Origin: JAJDOD01 sp050299835
Lineage (GTDB): Bacteria > Pseudomonadota > Alphaproteobacteria > Rhodobacterales > Rhodobacteraceae
Reading direction: 5' to 3'
Assembly: GCA_050299835.1 (NCBI GenBank)
Contig: JBNKWP010000008.1
Coordinates: 89,544 to 153,543 of the forward strand
Length of the DNA stretch: 64,000 bases
Shown here: positions 53,036 through 62,620 of the stretch, piece after piece
Position numbering within the stretch: the stretch's first letter is position 1
How the letters are laid out: each line of letters starts with the position of its first letter
Notes under the pieces: generated by a model
Seen by the model: the letters and a program-made list of their open reading frames with translations, nothing else
Database searches by the model: none
What the model was told of the DNA's origin: nothing
Translations under genes and position numbers: made by a program

Positions 53036-54504
53036 CCGGCCGCGCAACTGAGAAACGCATGAGCCGCGCGTTGATGATCCAGGGCACCGGCTCGAATGTC
53101 GGCAAGTCGATCCTGGTGGCAGGGTTGGTCCGCGCCGCCCGCAACCGTGGGCTTTCGGTTGCCCCGTTCAAGCCCCAGAACATGTCCAACAATGCAGCCG
53201 TCACCATCGATGGCGGCGAGATCGGCCGGGCGCAGGCGCTTCAGGCGCTGGCAGCGGGGCTGAGGCCGCATACCGACATGAACCCGATCCTTCTAAAGCC
53301 CGAAAGCGAAACCGGCGCGCAGGTGGTCGTGCAGGGCAAGCGGCTCACAACGGCGAAGGCTCGGGACTATGCAAAACTGAAGCCATCGCTGATGGCTCCG
53401 GTGCTGGAAAGCTTTCATCGCTTGAAAGCCACGCATGATCTGGTGATTGTCGAAGGCGCGGGCTCCCCGGCGGAAGTCAATCTGCGCGACGGTGACATCG
53501 CGAATATGGGGTTCGCGCGGGCCGCCGAGGTTCCGGTTGTCCTTGCCGGCGACATCGACCGCGGAGGCGTGATTGCACAGCTTGTCGGAACCCAGGCCAT
53601 TCTCGACCCGGAGGACGCTGCGATGATCCGGGGCTTCCTCGTCAACAAGTTTCGCGGCGATCCATCTTTGTTTGATACAGGCTACGACCTCATCGAAGCA
53701 AAGACAGGCTGGGCAGGATGTGGCGTTCTTCCCTGGTTCAGTGACGCCTGGAAGCTTCCTGCGGAAGATGCGCTCGACATCCGCTCTTCTGACAAAGGCG
53801 AGTTGCATATCGTCTGCCTGCGTTTCTCCCGGATCGCGAATTTCGACGACATGGACCCCTTGGCGCAGGAACCTGGGGTGCGGCTAACGATGCTGGACGC
53901 CGGACATCCGATCCCCGGAGATGCCGCACTCGTTATCCTGCCCGGCAGCAAATCCACGAGAGCCGACCTGAACTTCCTGCGCGAACAAGGCTGGGATATC
54001 GACCTTGCCGCGCATATCCGCCGTGGCGGCCATGTGCTGGGACTTTGCGGCGGCTACCAGATGCTTGGACATCAGGTCCGCGATCCTGACGGACTAGAGG
54101 GCCCGGCTGGCGGCATGGAAGGTCTCGGGTGGCTCGACGTCTCAACGGAGATGACGGGCGACAAAAGATTGACCGAAGTTGCAGCAACCCATGCCGCATC
54201 CGGCGTGAGCTTTACGGGGTACGAAATGCACAAGGGCGTGACCGACGGCCCCGACCGCGCTCGCCCGTTCGCAATTGTGGGCGATCGGCAGGAGGGCGCG
54301 GTAAGCGCCGATGGTCGCATAGCCGGCAGTTACCTTCACGGCATGTTCCGGGACGACGCGTTCCGCCAGAGCTTCCTCACGGGTCTCGGCGCCGCGCCCT
54401 CCTCGCTGGCCTATGACGCGACAGTCGAGGCCACGCTCGAACAGCTTGCCGGGCATATGGAGGCTCATCTGGATCTGGACCGGCTTCTCGGATTGGCCAG
54501 TTGA
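53032..54504 (+). CDS. cobQ: Cobyric acid synthase
   Basis: 490 residues from TTG at 53032, which overlaps the previous stop and has GGAGA five bases upstream; ATG at 53059 (481 residues) is the alternative closer to family alignments. It amidates side chains b, d, e and g. The P-loop 'MIQGTGSNVGKS' and 'QNMSNNA' are at the N-terminus; the glutaminase Cys is in 'LGLCGGYQMLG' and His in 'GSYLHGMF'. Confidence 0.94.
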   Translation: MTGRATEKRMSRALMIQGTGSNVGKSILVAGLVRAARNRGLSVAPFKPQNMSNNAAVTIDGGEIGRAQALQALAAGLRPHTDMNPILLKPESETGAQVVVQGKRLTTAKARDYAKLKPSLMAPVLESFHRLKATHDLVIVEGAGSPAEVNLRDGDIANMGFARAAEVPVVLAGDIDRGGVIAQLVGTQAILDPEDAAMIRGFLVNKFRGDPSLFDTGYDLIEAKTGWAGCGVLPWFSDAWKLPAEDALDIRSSDKGELHIVCLRFSRIANFDDMDPLAQEPGVRLTMLDAGHPIPGDAALVILPGSKSTRADLNFLREQGWDIDLAAHIRRGGHVLGLCGGYQMLGHQVRDPDGLEGPAGGMEGLGWLDVSTEMTGDKRLTEVAATHAASGVSFTGYEMHKGVTDGPDRARPFAIVGDRQEGAVSADGRIAGSYLHGMFRDDAFRQSFLTGLGAAPSSLAYDATVEATLEQLAGHMEAHLDLDRLLGLAS

Positions 54505-54507
54505 TTC

Positions 54508-55443
54508 TCAGATCACCGCCAGAACGAACAGGACCAGACCGAAACTCCCTACGGCCCGACGATAGAGCTTGAGGCCGCGTCCGATGTCCTCTGCGCGCGG
54601 ATCGTTCGCGACCGGATTGAGCCAGGGATCGTCAGTCTCCCTGTCGTCATACACGCGGGGCCCCGACAGCCGCACGCCCAGGGCACCGGCCATCGCCGCT
54701 TCGGGCCAGCCTGCATTCGGCGAACGGTGGCGACCCGCGTCGCGCAACATCGTGCGAAAAGCCGTGCGCCGCACGCCAACCGCAGCGCCGCAGATCAGCA
54801 GGCCGGTCAGACGCGCCGGTATGAGATTGGCGAGATCGTCGAGCCGGGCCGCGGCCCAGCCAAAGTCGCGATACCGGTCATTGCGGTATCCGATCATCGA
54901 GTCGAGTGTGTTGATCGTCTTGTAGACCGCGATCCCCGGCAGTCCGAAAATCGCGCCCCAAAAGAGCGGTGCAATAACACCGTCGGAGGCATTCTCGGCG
55001 AGACTCTCAAGCGCCGCTCGACCGATCGCGCCTTCTTCCATGCTTTGCGGGTTGCGCCCAACGATCTTGGACACCTCCGCACGCGCGCCGTCAATGTCGC
55101 CGTGCTCCAGCGGTTGTCCCACATTCGCCACATGCACATGAAGCGCACGAGCGGCGACAAGGGGCCATGCCAGTATTCCCGTTAGGATAAGAGCGGCAAG
55201 CCCGCCGGGCAGGAACTGGCAGACACGCCATGCAACCAGCCACACAAGCCCGACGAGAACCAGCACAAGCAAACTGCCCTTTACGCGTCTCGCCGGGCCA
55301 TTTCCCCTGTTCAGTGACCGTTCTGCCGCGGAAATGACGCGGCCGATCCAGCCGACCGGATGGCCGATGGCGCGGTAGAGACCGTTCGGCCAGCCGACGC
55401 AGACATCGACAATCAACGCCACCAACATGGCGGCCGGATACAT
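54508..55443 (-). CDS. cobD: Adenosylcobinamide-phosphate synthase (CbiB type)
   Basis: 311 residues from ATG at 55443, in a TGATG overlap with the cobC-like stop. Several membrane helices. Signatures are 'PNGLYRAIGHPVGWIGRVI', 'ESLAENASDGVIAPLFW' and 'GLPGIAVYKTINTLDSMIGY'. It joins the aminopropanol arm to the corrin. The upstream open frame is not homologous. Confidence 0.94.
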   Translation of the reverse strand: MYPAAMLVALIVDVCVGWPNGLYRAIGHPVGWIGRVISAAERSLNRGNGPARRVKGSLLVLVLVGLVWLVAWRVCQFLPGGLAALILTGILAWPLVAARALHVHVANVGQPLEHGDIDGARAEVSKIVGRNPQSMEEGAIGRAALESLAENASDGVIAPLFWGAIFGLPGIAVYKTINTLDSMIGYRNDRYRDFGWAAARLDDLANLIPARLTGLLICGAAVGVRRTAFRTMLRDAGRHRSPNAGWPEAAMAGALGVRLSGPRVYDDRETDDPWLNPVANDPRAEDIGRGLKLYRRAVGSFGLVLFVLAVI

Positions 55444-56000
55444 CACGCCAGTGCCTCGTTCACTGAAGTCACGGCCAGACCTCCCGAATAGCAGCGCAGG
55501 CGTGTCGCCCGCAGATGATCTATTTCGAAGGCAAGGGCACCTTCGACATCGCCAGTCGCGCAAGCCAGCGCCGCCCGAACCGTGCCTGCATGCGCGACGA
55601 TGACGACTGGCCACTGTTCGGACAAAGCGGTCTCTGCCAAAACCTCGACCGCCGGACGGACCCGTCGGACCATGTCACGAAAACTCTCGCCCCCGTCCGA
55701 TTTGAGATCGGCCAGCTCGGCTCGGCTCAAATCGCCCAGATCAGGCAGCTCGGCATAGGCCATCCCGTCCCAAGAACCGAAATCCTGCTCCCAGAGCCGC
55801 GCATCCTCTTGTAGCGAGACTCCTGGAAACAGCGCCTCACCCGTCTGCCGCGCACGCCGCGCCGGACTTGTCCAAACCGTCGCAACGGGCATCTTCAACC
55901 GGCCGGGCTGCGCCGATAGACCAACATCCGTTCGCCCATTCAAGCGGCCCGGACTATCGGTCTTGCCATGCCGGATCAGGATGAGTTCCCCGGTCGTCAC
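55443..56000 (-). CDS. cobC: Histidine phosphatase, probable alpha-ribazole phosphatase CobC
   Basis: 185 residues. The 'LIRHGKTD' motif places the phosphohistidine at His11; 'TSPARRARQTGEAL' and 'VAHAGTVRAAL' are the other active-site blocks. Its position with cobD, cobU and cobT supports a role removing phosphate in nucleotide loop assembly. Start 44 bases from the divergent cobU start. Confidence 0.85.
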   Translation of the reverse strand: MTTGELILIRHGKTDSPGRLNGRTDVGLSAQPGRLKMPVATVWTSPARRARQTGEALFPGVSLQEDARLWEQDFGSWDGMAYAELPDLGDLSRAELADLKSDGGESFRDMVRRVRPAVEVLAETALSEQWPVVIVAHAGTVRAALACATGDVEGALAFEIDHLRATRLRCYSGGLAVTSVNEALA

Positions 56001-56044
56001 GCTTCGCTTCCCATTTCAATCGCGATCTGATTTGTCATGGCCGC

Positions 56045-56563
56045 ATGGCGAAGTCGATACTCATCACCGGAGGCGCGCGTTCGGGCAAAAGCCTGATCGC
56101 GGAGAACTGGGCGCTCGCGATGGGTGAGAACCCCACCTATATCGCCACCGGCCAGGCTTTTGATGACGAGATGGCCGACCGGATTGCAAGACATCAGGCG
56201 CGACGGGGGCCGGAATGGCGGACGATCGCGGAACCGCTTGATCTGGTGGACGCGCTTGTCGCGTCTGACGGCACCGGCCCCCGTCTGATCGATTGCCTCA
56301 CGCTCTGGCTTTCCAACCTGATGCATCACGACCGGGACTGGAAGGCCGCGGCCACCCGATTGGCAGTCACCCTGCCAAGACAGGCCAGTCCCGTCATATT
56401 GGTCACAAACGAAGTGGGATTGGGAATCGTCCCTGAAAACGCCCTGGCCCGCGCATTTCGCGATGCCCAAGGCCATTTGAACCAGACCATTGCCGCCGCC
56501 GCAGACGAAGTCTATCTGGTCGTCGCCGGATACCCCATGAAAGTGAAACCGAATGCCCTTTGA
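56045..56563 (+). CDS. cobU: Adenosylcobinamide kinase/guanylyltransferase
   Basis: 172 residues. It phosphorylates adenosylcobinamide and adds GMP. The P-loop 'ITGGARSGKS' is at the N-terminus and 'LIDCLTLWLSNLM' is the family block. Its last 11 bases overlap cobT. Also called cobP in the aerobic naming scheme. Confidence 0.96.
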   Translation: MAKSILITGGARSGKSLIAENWALAMGENPTYIATGQAFDDEMADRIARHQARRGPEWRTIAEPLDLVDALVASDGTGPRLIDCLTLWLSNLMHHDRDWKAAATRLAVTLPRQASPVILVTNEVGLGIVPENALARAFRDAQGHLNQTIAAAADEVYLVVAGYPMKVKPNAL

Positions 56564-57563
56564 AGTCTCTTCTCTTGCCGAAATAGGGAACCTCGTTAAG
56601 CAACTGCCCTCGGCGGACGGCACGGCTGCGGAAGCGGCGCGCGCGCGACAGGCCCAGTTGACCAAGCCGCCGGGGTCTTTGGGCAAGCTCGAAGATATCG
56701 CGATCTTCATGGCAAGCTGGCAACGCACGGAACGACCGGCCATCAACACAGCGCAAGCCCTGGTGTTCGCTGGCAACCACGGCATTTGCGACCGTGGCGT
56801 AAACCCTTTCCCGCAGGAAGTTACCGCCCAGATGGTGGCGAATTTCGAGGCAGGCGGCGCAGCGATCAACCAGCTTTGTGCCGCCAACGGTGCGAAACTG
56901 TCGGTCGTCGCTCTCGACCTCGAAACGCCCACGCAGGATTTCACCACCGGTCCGGCGATGACGGAGGCGGAAACCCTCGATGCGATCAATCGCGGAGCCG
57001 CGGCCGTCGACGAAGGTGCCGACATCCTGTTGCTCGGCGAAATGGGTATCGGCAACTCGACCGTAGCCGCAGCCCTTGCCTGCGCCTGTTTCGGCGGGGC
57101 ACCAGAGGATTGGGTCGGGGCCGGAACCGGATCGGATGCGGCAGGGATGGCCTTGAAAGCAAAAGTCATCGCCGAAGGCCTTGCGTTACATGGCACGCAA
57201 AGCCCGATGGGTCTGCTCGCAGCTCTCGGCGGCCGGGAACAGGCGGCAATCTGCGGTGCGGTTCTCGCCGCCCGGGCAACTGGCATCCCGGTCCTGCTCG
57301 ACGGATTCATTTGCACGGCGGCAGTCGCCCCCCTCGTGGCCGTCAGCCCAAGCCTTATTGACCATTGCATGATCGGTCACGCCAGCGCCGAACCCGGCCA
57401 CGCGCGCCTGACACTGGCGATGGACAAACCGCCGGTACTGGATTTCGCCATGCGGCTCGGCGAGGGCACTGGAGCGGCATTGGCACTCGGAATCGTGAGA
57501 AGCGCCCTCGCCTGCCATAACGGCATGGCCACATTTGCCGAGGCAGGAGTATCAGACGGGTGA
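56553..57563 (+). CDS. cobT: Nicotinate-nucleotide-dimethylbenzimidazole phosphoribosyltransferase
   Basis: 336 residues. It activates the lower ligand base to alpha-ribazole phosphate. 'TKPPGSLGKLE' and 'VFAGNHGICDRGVNPFPQEV' are the opening signatures, and the catalytic base Glu lies in 'LLLGEMGIGNSTVAAAL'. It overlaps cobU upstream and cobS downstream. Confidence 0.96.
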   Translation: MPFEVSSLAEIGNLVKQLPSADGTAAEAARARQAQLTKPPGSLGKLEDIAIFMASWQRTERPAINTAQALVFAGNHGICDRGVNPFPQEVTAQMVANFEAGGAAINQLCAANGAKLSVVALDLETPTQDFTTGPAMTEAETLDAINRGAAAVDEGADILLLGEMGIGNSTVAAALACACFGGAPEDWVGAGTGSDAAGMALKAKVIAEGLALHGTQSPMGLLAALGGREQAAICGAVLAARATGIPVLLDGFICTAAVAPLVAVSPSLIDHCMIGHASAEPGHARLTLAMDKPPVLDFAMRLGEGTGAALALGIVRSALACHNGMATFAEAGVSDG

Positions 57564-58285
57564 GCCGTCTGGGCGAACTTCAGGTCGCCGGGATGATCCT
57601 CACCCGCCTGCCGATGGGCCATGTCAGCGGCCCGTTGCCCGCGCTTTCCAGATGCACATGGGCATTTCCGGTGGTGGGCGCAGGTATCGGCCTGCTCTCG
57701 GGCCTGACATTTGCACATTCGGTTTCGCTTGGAGTTCCACCCCTCGCCGCCGCCATGCTCGCGCTCGCGGTCGCGTCGCTCGCGACCGGGGGACTTCACG
57801 AGGACGGGCTGGCCGACATGGCAGACGGGTTCGGCGGCGGCAAAACGGTCGATGCCAAGCTCTCGATCATGAAGGACAGCCGCATCGGCAGTTTCGGCGT
57901 TCTGGCCCTGATCTTCATCCTCGGCGTGACGGCAGCCGGGATCGCAAGCACAGGCTCGCTTTTCGGGTTCGTCGCCATAGGTGCCGCCAGCCGGTCCGCC
58001 ATGCTCCTTCCAATGACCTTGCTACCACCGGCGCGTTCGGAGGGGCTTGGCCATAGTGCCGCAACCAAATTCGATAATGGCGTCCTCTTTGCACTAATCG
58101 TCGGTGTGGTTTTGATGCTCCTCGCCGGGCAGGTCTCTGGCATATTGATGATGGCAATCGTGGCTATGGCAGTCTGCGGCCTTGCGAAGCGCCAAATCGG
58201 CGGACAGACCGGCGACATTCTGGGTGCGACACAGAAGCTCGCCGAATGCGCCGCGTGGCTCGCGGCATCGGCAGGGAACGTCTGA
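57560..58285 (+). CDS. cobS: Adenosylcobinamide-GDP ribazoletransferase
   Basis: 241 residues from GTG at 57560, overlapping the cobT stop (GTGA). Membrane protein with about six helices. The acidic motif 'HEDGLADMADGFGGGKT' is the CobS/CobV active-site signature. It joins adenosylcobinamide-GDP and alpha-ribazole. Last gene of the window's cob set. Confidence 0.95.
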   Translation: MSRLGELQVAGMILTRLPMGHVSGPLPALSRCTWAFPVVGAGIGLLSGLTFAHSVSLGVPPLAAAMLALAVASLATGGLHEDGLADMADGFGGGKTVDAKLSIMKDSRIGSFGVLALIFILGVTAAGIASTGSLFGFVAIGAASRSAMLLPMTLLPPARSEGLGHSAATKFDNGVLFALIVGVVLMLLAGQVSGILMMAIVAMAVCGLAKRQIGGQTGDILGATQKLAECAAWLAASAGNV

Positions 58286-58351
58286 ACACCTCCCCCTATC
58301 AGCTTGCATGCCCACCCGAACGCGGCTCTGATGCGGAAAACGGAGACCCTT

Positions 58352-60040
58352 ATGACCGCGAACACGCTCACCGGCGCCGAAGCGATGGTCCGGATGCTGG
58401 ACGCCTATCAGGTGCACCACATTTTCGGTCTGTGCGGCGACACAACCCTGCCCTTTTATGACGCGCTGTATCGGCTGGACCACGGAATCGAACACATCCT
58501 CACACGCGACGAACGCTCTGCTGCCTACATGGCGGACGGATATGCGCGCGTGACCGGCAAGCCCGGCATTTGCGAAGGCCCCTCGGGTGGCGGCGCGACC
58601 TACATCCTGCCGGGCCTGATCGAGGCCAATGAAAGCTCGGTGCCGGTCCTCGCCATCACCTCGGACGTGGGCACTCGGGCAGCCGGGCACTATCCGCTGA
58701 CGGAGCTGGATCAGGCGGGGCTGATGCGCCCGCTGACCAAATCGACACAGGTCATTCAGCACGCCGATCAGGTTCCAGATGCCGTCCGCGCGGCCTTTCG
58801 CACAATGACCACCGGACGTCCGGGCGCCGCTCATCTGGGCTTCCCGATCGACGTCCAACGCGGCGAGGCTGATCCGGACACGCTCTGGCACGATCCGGCG
58901 CATAGCCGCTTTCCTGCCTACCGGACCGCCCCCGAACCGGATGCGGTCGATGCCTTTCTCGATGCGCTGCTCGCAGCGAAGAATCCCCTTGTTATCTGCG
59001 GCGGAGGCATCGTGCTGAGCGGCGGCGAGGCGGAGTTCCAGAAATTTGTTGAAACCCTTGATATCGCAGTCGCAACCACGATTTCCGGTCAGGGTTCCCT
59101 GCCCGAGACGCATCGCAACTGCCTTGGCGTTGTCGGCTCGAACGGCGGCGTCCCCGAGACACGAAGCGTCGTCGAAGCCGCGGATCTGGTCCTCTTCATC
59201 GGTTGTCGCGCGGGCTCTGTCACGACCGAGCTTTGGCGCTATCCGGCCAAAGGCACCCGCATTCTGCACATCGACAGCGACCCCGAGGTGATCGGCGCAT
59301 CCTACAGGACCGAGGCCGCCCTCGTCGCGGACGCGCGTGCGGCTCTTGCGGCCCTGAACGGCGCTCTTTCAGATCGGGAAATCGTCAGTTTCGGTGGCGC
59401 GAGATTCATCGCCCCCGCCAAAGCCGCGAAATGGACCGGATTCCACGAACGCGCAGCCAGTTCCGACCGCCCGATCCGGCCCGAGCGCACAATTGCGGCC
59501 CTGCGCGTGGTGCTCGACGACGACGCGATCATCGTCGGCGACCCTGGCACACCCTGCCCCTATATCTCGGCCTATTATGAATTGCGCACCGCTGGCCGCA
59601 CCCTGTTTTCCAACCGCGCCCACGGTGCCCTTGGCTATGCGATGTCTGCAGCGATGGGCGTGGCCATCGGCAAGCCCGGACACAAGGTCGTGGCCTTGAT
59701 GGGCGATGGCAGCTTCGGCTTCACCTGCGGAGAGCTGGAAACAGCCGTTCGAAAGAACCTGCCGATCACCTTCATCGTCTTCTCGAACTCCGTCTTTGGC
59801 TGGATCAAGGCCGGGCAGAAAACCAAATTCGACGAACGTTATTACTCCGTCGATTTCGACCGGACGGATCACGCAGCCGTCGCCAGCGCCTTCGGTGTGA
59901 AATCATGGAAGGTGGAGGATCCCGACGAGTTGGAGGCAGTGCTGCGCAAGGCAATCGACCATCCCGGCCCGACGCTGGTCGATATCATCAGCCAGCCCCT
60001 TCAGGAGGCCACCGCGCCGGTCAGCGAGTGGATCGCCTAA
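58352..60040 (+). CDS. TPP-dependent enzyme, acetolactate synthase large-subunit-like
   Basis: 562 residues from ATG at 58352, which has GGAGA six bases upstream. The TPP-activating Glu54 lies in 'TRDERSAAYMADGYARVTG', and the C-terminal TPP/Mg block is 'MGDGSFGFTCGELETAVR' plus the following Asn. No small regulatory subunit is adjacent, so it is probably not the biosynthetic IlvB. It could be a decarboxylase or synthase in a catabolic route. It converges with a DapA-family gene, 4 bases overlapping. Confidence 0.85.
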   Translation: MTANTLTGAEAMVRMLDAYQVHHIFGLCGDTTLPFYDALYRLDHGIEHILTRDERSAAYMADGYARVTGKPGICEGPSGGGATYILPGLIEANESSVPVLAITSDVGTRAAGHYPLTELDQAGLMRPLTKSTQVIQHADQVPDAVRAAFRTMTTGRPGAAHLGFPIDVQRGEADPDTLWHDPAHSRFPAYRTAPEPDAVDAFLDALLAAKNPLVICGGGIVLSGGEAEFQKFVETLDIAVATTISGQGSLPETHRNCLGVVGSNGGVPETRSVVEAADLVLFIGCRAGSVTTELWRYPAKGTRILHIDSDPEVIGASYRTEAALVADARAALAALNGALSDREIVSFGGARFIAPAKAAKWTGFHERAASSDRPIRPERTIAALRVVLDDDAIIVGDPGTPCPYISAYYELRTAGRTLFSNRAHGALGYAMSAAMGVAIGKPGHKVVALMGDGSFGFTCGELETAVRKNLPITFIVFSNSVFGWIKAGQKTKFDERYYSVDFDRTDHAAVASAFGVKSWKVEDPDELEAVLRKAIDHPGPTLVDIISQPLQEATAPVSEWIA

Positions 60041-60969
60041 AGCGCGTCCAGTTCCGCTTTGAGAGACGCCGCATCGGCCGCGGACAAAGGCCGCAAGGGC
60101 GGCAGGAGACGAAGCCAGGCATCGTTGCCGCTCCGCCAGGCCTCGCATTGCTTCATCGCAGCCATCGTATTGTTATATTTGGCAACGATCGCGCGAGCTT
60201 TTCCGGCCCGTGCCACGGCTTCCACCCGCTCGGGGCCATCTGGAGCCTGCAGAGCCGCCTTGGCCAAAGCCCCGAACGCATTTGTCGTGCCCGAGATCGC
60301 ACCTGCGCTGCCAATCGCGATGCCGTCCCAAAGAAGCGTCTCTGTTGCGGGGAAAACGTCGAAATCTTCAGCAATTCCGCCGGTCGCTTCGATGAAACGA
60401 CGGGAGACCTCGAACTCGCCTGTGCTGTCCTTCAGGCCCGCGACCACCTGACCGAACTCGCGCCGAAGCCGGGTCACGAGTTCGACCGAAAGCGGCGTCG
60501 CAGACATCTTCGGGAAATGGTAGAGGTATAACCTGAGCCGGTCGCAGCCGACACCTTCTATCAGGCTTGCGTAGCTCGCGAACAGACCTTCGTCGCTCGG
60601 GTCCTTATAATAGAAGGGCGGCAGGACGAGAACGTTTTGATATCCCGCATCCAATGCCGCCCGCGTCAGTTCAACCGCGTCACCGACCGATGGCGCTCCG
60701 GTCCCGATGATAACCCGGTCACTTGGCAGCCCGGCCTTGGCCAGTTGACCCGGCGCGGCCAGCCGGTCACGCATCGGGATCGACGTGCCTTCACCCGTTG
60801 TCCCGAGCGGTGCCACACCGTCGCAGCCGCCCTTCTCCGACATCAGGTGGCGGCAATACTCGACCAGTGCCGCACCATCCAGCCTGCCGTCCTCGGTCAG
60901 CGGGGAGATGGCGGCGGCATATATTCCGCGCCGCGCCTTGCCGGATGGCTGGGTCCAGAGATCGGTCAT
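60037..60969 (-). CDS. DapA-family (class I aldolase-like) lyase or dehydratase
   Basis: 310 residues from ATG at 60969, with GGAGG upstream. The DHDPS fold signatures are 'GTTGEGTS', Tyr150 ('YLYHFP') and Schiff-base Lys180 in 'VAGLKDSTG'. In a sugar operon such proteins are often 2-keto-3-deoxy-sugar acid aldolases or dehydratases rather than lysine enzymes. It follows the GH43 gene by 49 bases. Confidence 0.82.
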   Translation of the reverse strand: MTDLWTQPSGKARRGIYAAAISPLTEDGRLDGAALVEYCRHLMSEKGGCDGVAPLGTTGEGTSIPMRDRLAAPGQLAKAGLPSDRVIIGTGAPSVGDAVELTRAALDAGYQNVLVLPPFYYKDPSDEGLFASYASLIEGVGCDRLRLYLYHFPKMSATPLSVELVTRLRREFGQVVAGLKDSTGEFEVSRRFIEATGGIAEDFDVFPATETLLWDGIAIGSAGAISGTTNAFGALAKAALQAPDGPERVEAVARAGKARAIVAKYNNTMAAMKQCEAWRSGNDAWLRLLPPLRPLSAADAASLKAELDAL

Positions 60970-61018
60970 CGCGGTTCCTCCATCTTCGCCTGTTTGTTGG
61001 GGCGTCGTGAAGGTCGCG

Positions 61019-62620
61019 TCAAGAGCCGGGCCGATAGGCGAATCTCGTGAAGCGGGCTTCGCATCCTCGACCGGACGTGTCGAACGCCAACATGCCCACG
61101 AAGGCGCCGGTGAACGAGGCATGTTCCCCCCGCCCGCCTTCATCGGAGATTACCGCTGCATTGAGCGCCGGCCCCAGCGGTTCCCAGTCACCGTCCCCGC
61201 TCGCCCAGAAGAACTGTTGCTCGGCATGATCGACCTCGACCTTCAGGCGAACCGGCCCTTCCGGCACGGCCACCGGTTCCGCCGCGATGGTCATTTGCAT
61301 ATCGGGCCAGTTGCCCGGACAGGACAGCACCGTCACAGCACGGCCCAGCCCCGGCTCATGGGTCACAACCGCCGCATGGAACTTGTGCCGGTTGTAATAG
61401 GTCGTCAGACCGGCGGCCTGCTGGTAGCTGTCGGGCGCAATGTCGAGTTCGGTTTCGGCCGTGTAGGCAAGGTGTTCCTGCCTTCGGGCAACCAGAGACT
61501 GCTCGAACCAGCTTCCAATGCTCTCCCGCCCGATCAGAACAAGCGCATCCTCTTCCATGCGGAACAGACGTTCGGGATGAGGAGTGCGAAGCCATTGGAA
61601 TTCAGACGGCAATTCACCGCCCAGATCATGCTCGATGTCTCTCAACGGTTCCGGTTCGACATCCGCCAGCCCCTTCACCTCCACCGGGGGCACCATCCCG
61701 CCACCTTCGAGGTAAAGCCAGTCGTCCTTCCACATCACGCGGGCAATCCCGGTCTCCCGCCCGAGCGGACAGAACCGCCCTTCCCCGTTCCGTCCCGGTA
61801 TCGGCCGTCCCATCAGAAACGTGTGATAATGCTGCCCGTCCGGGGTTTCGACATATTGCCCGTGTCCGGTCCTCTGGATCGGATGATCGGGCGCGCCCGC
61901 CGTGCTGATGACGTGCTTCTCGGGATGGGTCTCGTAAGGTCCCCAGATATCCCGCGACCGCGCAAGGCTGACCGCGTGGCCGTAGCCGGTGCCGCCTTCC
62001 GCAGTCGTCAGATAGTAATACCCGTTCCGCTTGAAGAGATGCGGTGCCTCCGTCAGCCCCCGGTCGGTGCCGGGCCAGATGGATTTCACTGGCCCGATCA
62101 GCCCCTCATCCGGCGACCATTCCTGCAGGTCGATCCCGTCGAAGCTGGCATGCGCCGGGTTGCCGCCTGTGCCGGGACCACGATGGTTCCAGCGCATGTT
62201 GAGGAAATACTTCCGTCCGTCTTCGTCGTGGAACAGCGATGGGTCAAACCCGGTCGAGTTCACGTACCACGGATCGCACCATTCACCGTCGATGGTCTCG
62301 CAGGCGGTGATATAGTTGTGGGAATCCTTGAACGCCCCGTCCAGCCGCTTCACATCCGTGTAGACCAGCCAGAACTTCCCATCGGCATGAGAAAGGCACG
62401 GTGCCCAGATGCCGCCCGAGTCCTGATCGCCCCGCATGTCCAGCAAAGCAGCGCGGTTCAACGGACGCGACACCAGCGTCCAGTTCACCAGATCGCGCGA
62501 ATGGTGGATTTGCACACCGGGATACCATTCAAAGGTGGAGGTCGCGATGTAGTAATCCTCCCCGACCCGGCAGAAGGACGGGTCGGGATTGAAGCCGGGC
62601 AGGATCGGATTTCGGATCAT
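61019..62620 (-). CDS. Glycoside hydrolase family 43 (beta-xylosidase/arabinofuranosidase type)
   Basis: 533 residues. The N-terminal five-bladed propeller opens 'NPILPGFNPDPSFCRVGEDY' with the catalytic base Asp13. A second acid is in 'FDPSLFHDEDGRKYF', and the general acid Glu is in 'GLTEAPHLFKRNGYY'. The C-terminal ~200 residues form a beta-sandwich as in XynB-type enzymes. No signal peptide, so it likely splits imported xylo- or arabino-oligosaccharides. Start overlaps the oxidoreductase stop (ATGA). Confidence 0.9.
   Translation of the reverse strand: MIRNPILPGFNPDPSFCRVGEDYYIATSTFEWYPGVQIHHSRDLVNWTLVSRPLNRAALLDMRGDQDSGGIWAPCLSHADGKFWLVYTDVKRLDGAFKDSHNYITACETIDGEWCDPWYVNSTGFDPSLFHDEDGRKYFLNMRWNHRGPGTGGNPAHASFDGIDLQEWSPDEGLIGPVKSIWPGTDRGLTEAPHLFKRNGYYYLTTAEGGTGYGHAVSLARSRDIWGPYETHPEKHVISTAGAPDHPIQRTGHGQYVETPDGQHYHTFLMGRPIPGRNGEGRFCPLGRETGIARVMWKDDWLYLEGGGMVPPVEVKGLADVEPEPLRDIEHDLGGELPSEFQWLRTPHPERLFRMEEDALVLIGRESIGSWFEQSLVARRQEHLAYTAETELDIAPDSYQQAAGLTTYYNRHKFHAAVVTHEPGLGRAVTVLSCPGNWPDMQMTIAAEPVAVPEGPVRLKVEVDHAEQQFFWASGDGDWEPLGPALNAAVISDEGGRGEHASFTGAFVGMLAFDTSGRGCEARFTRFAYRPGS

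Noticed and set aside
55997..57370. 457-codon open frame on the minus strand
   Set aside because: It is antisense to cobU and cobT, has no recognisable domain, and reflects high GC third positions.
58094..59269. 391-codon minus-strand frame
   Set aside because: Antisense to cobS and the TPP enzyme, with no domain or ribosome site.
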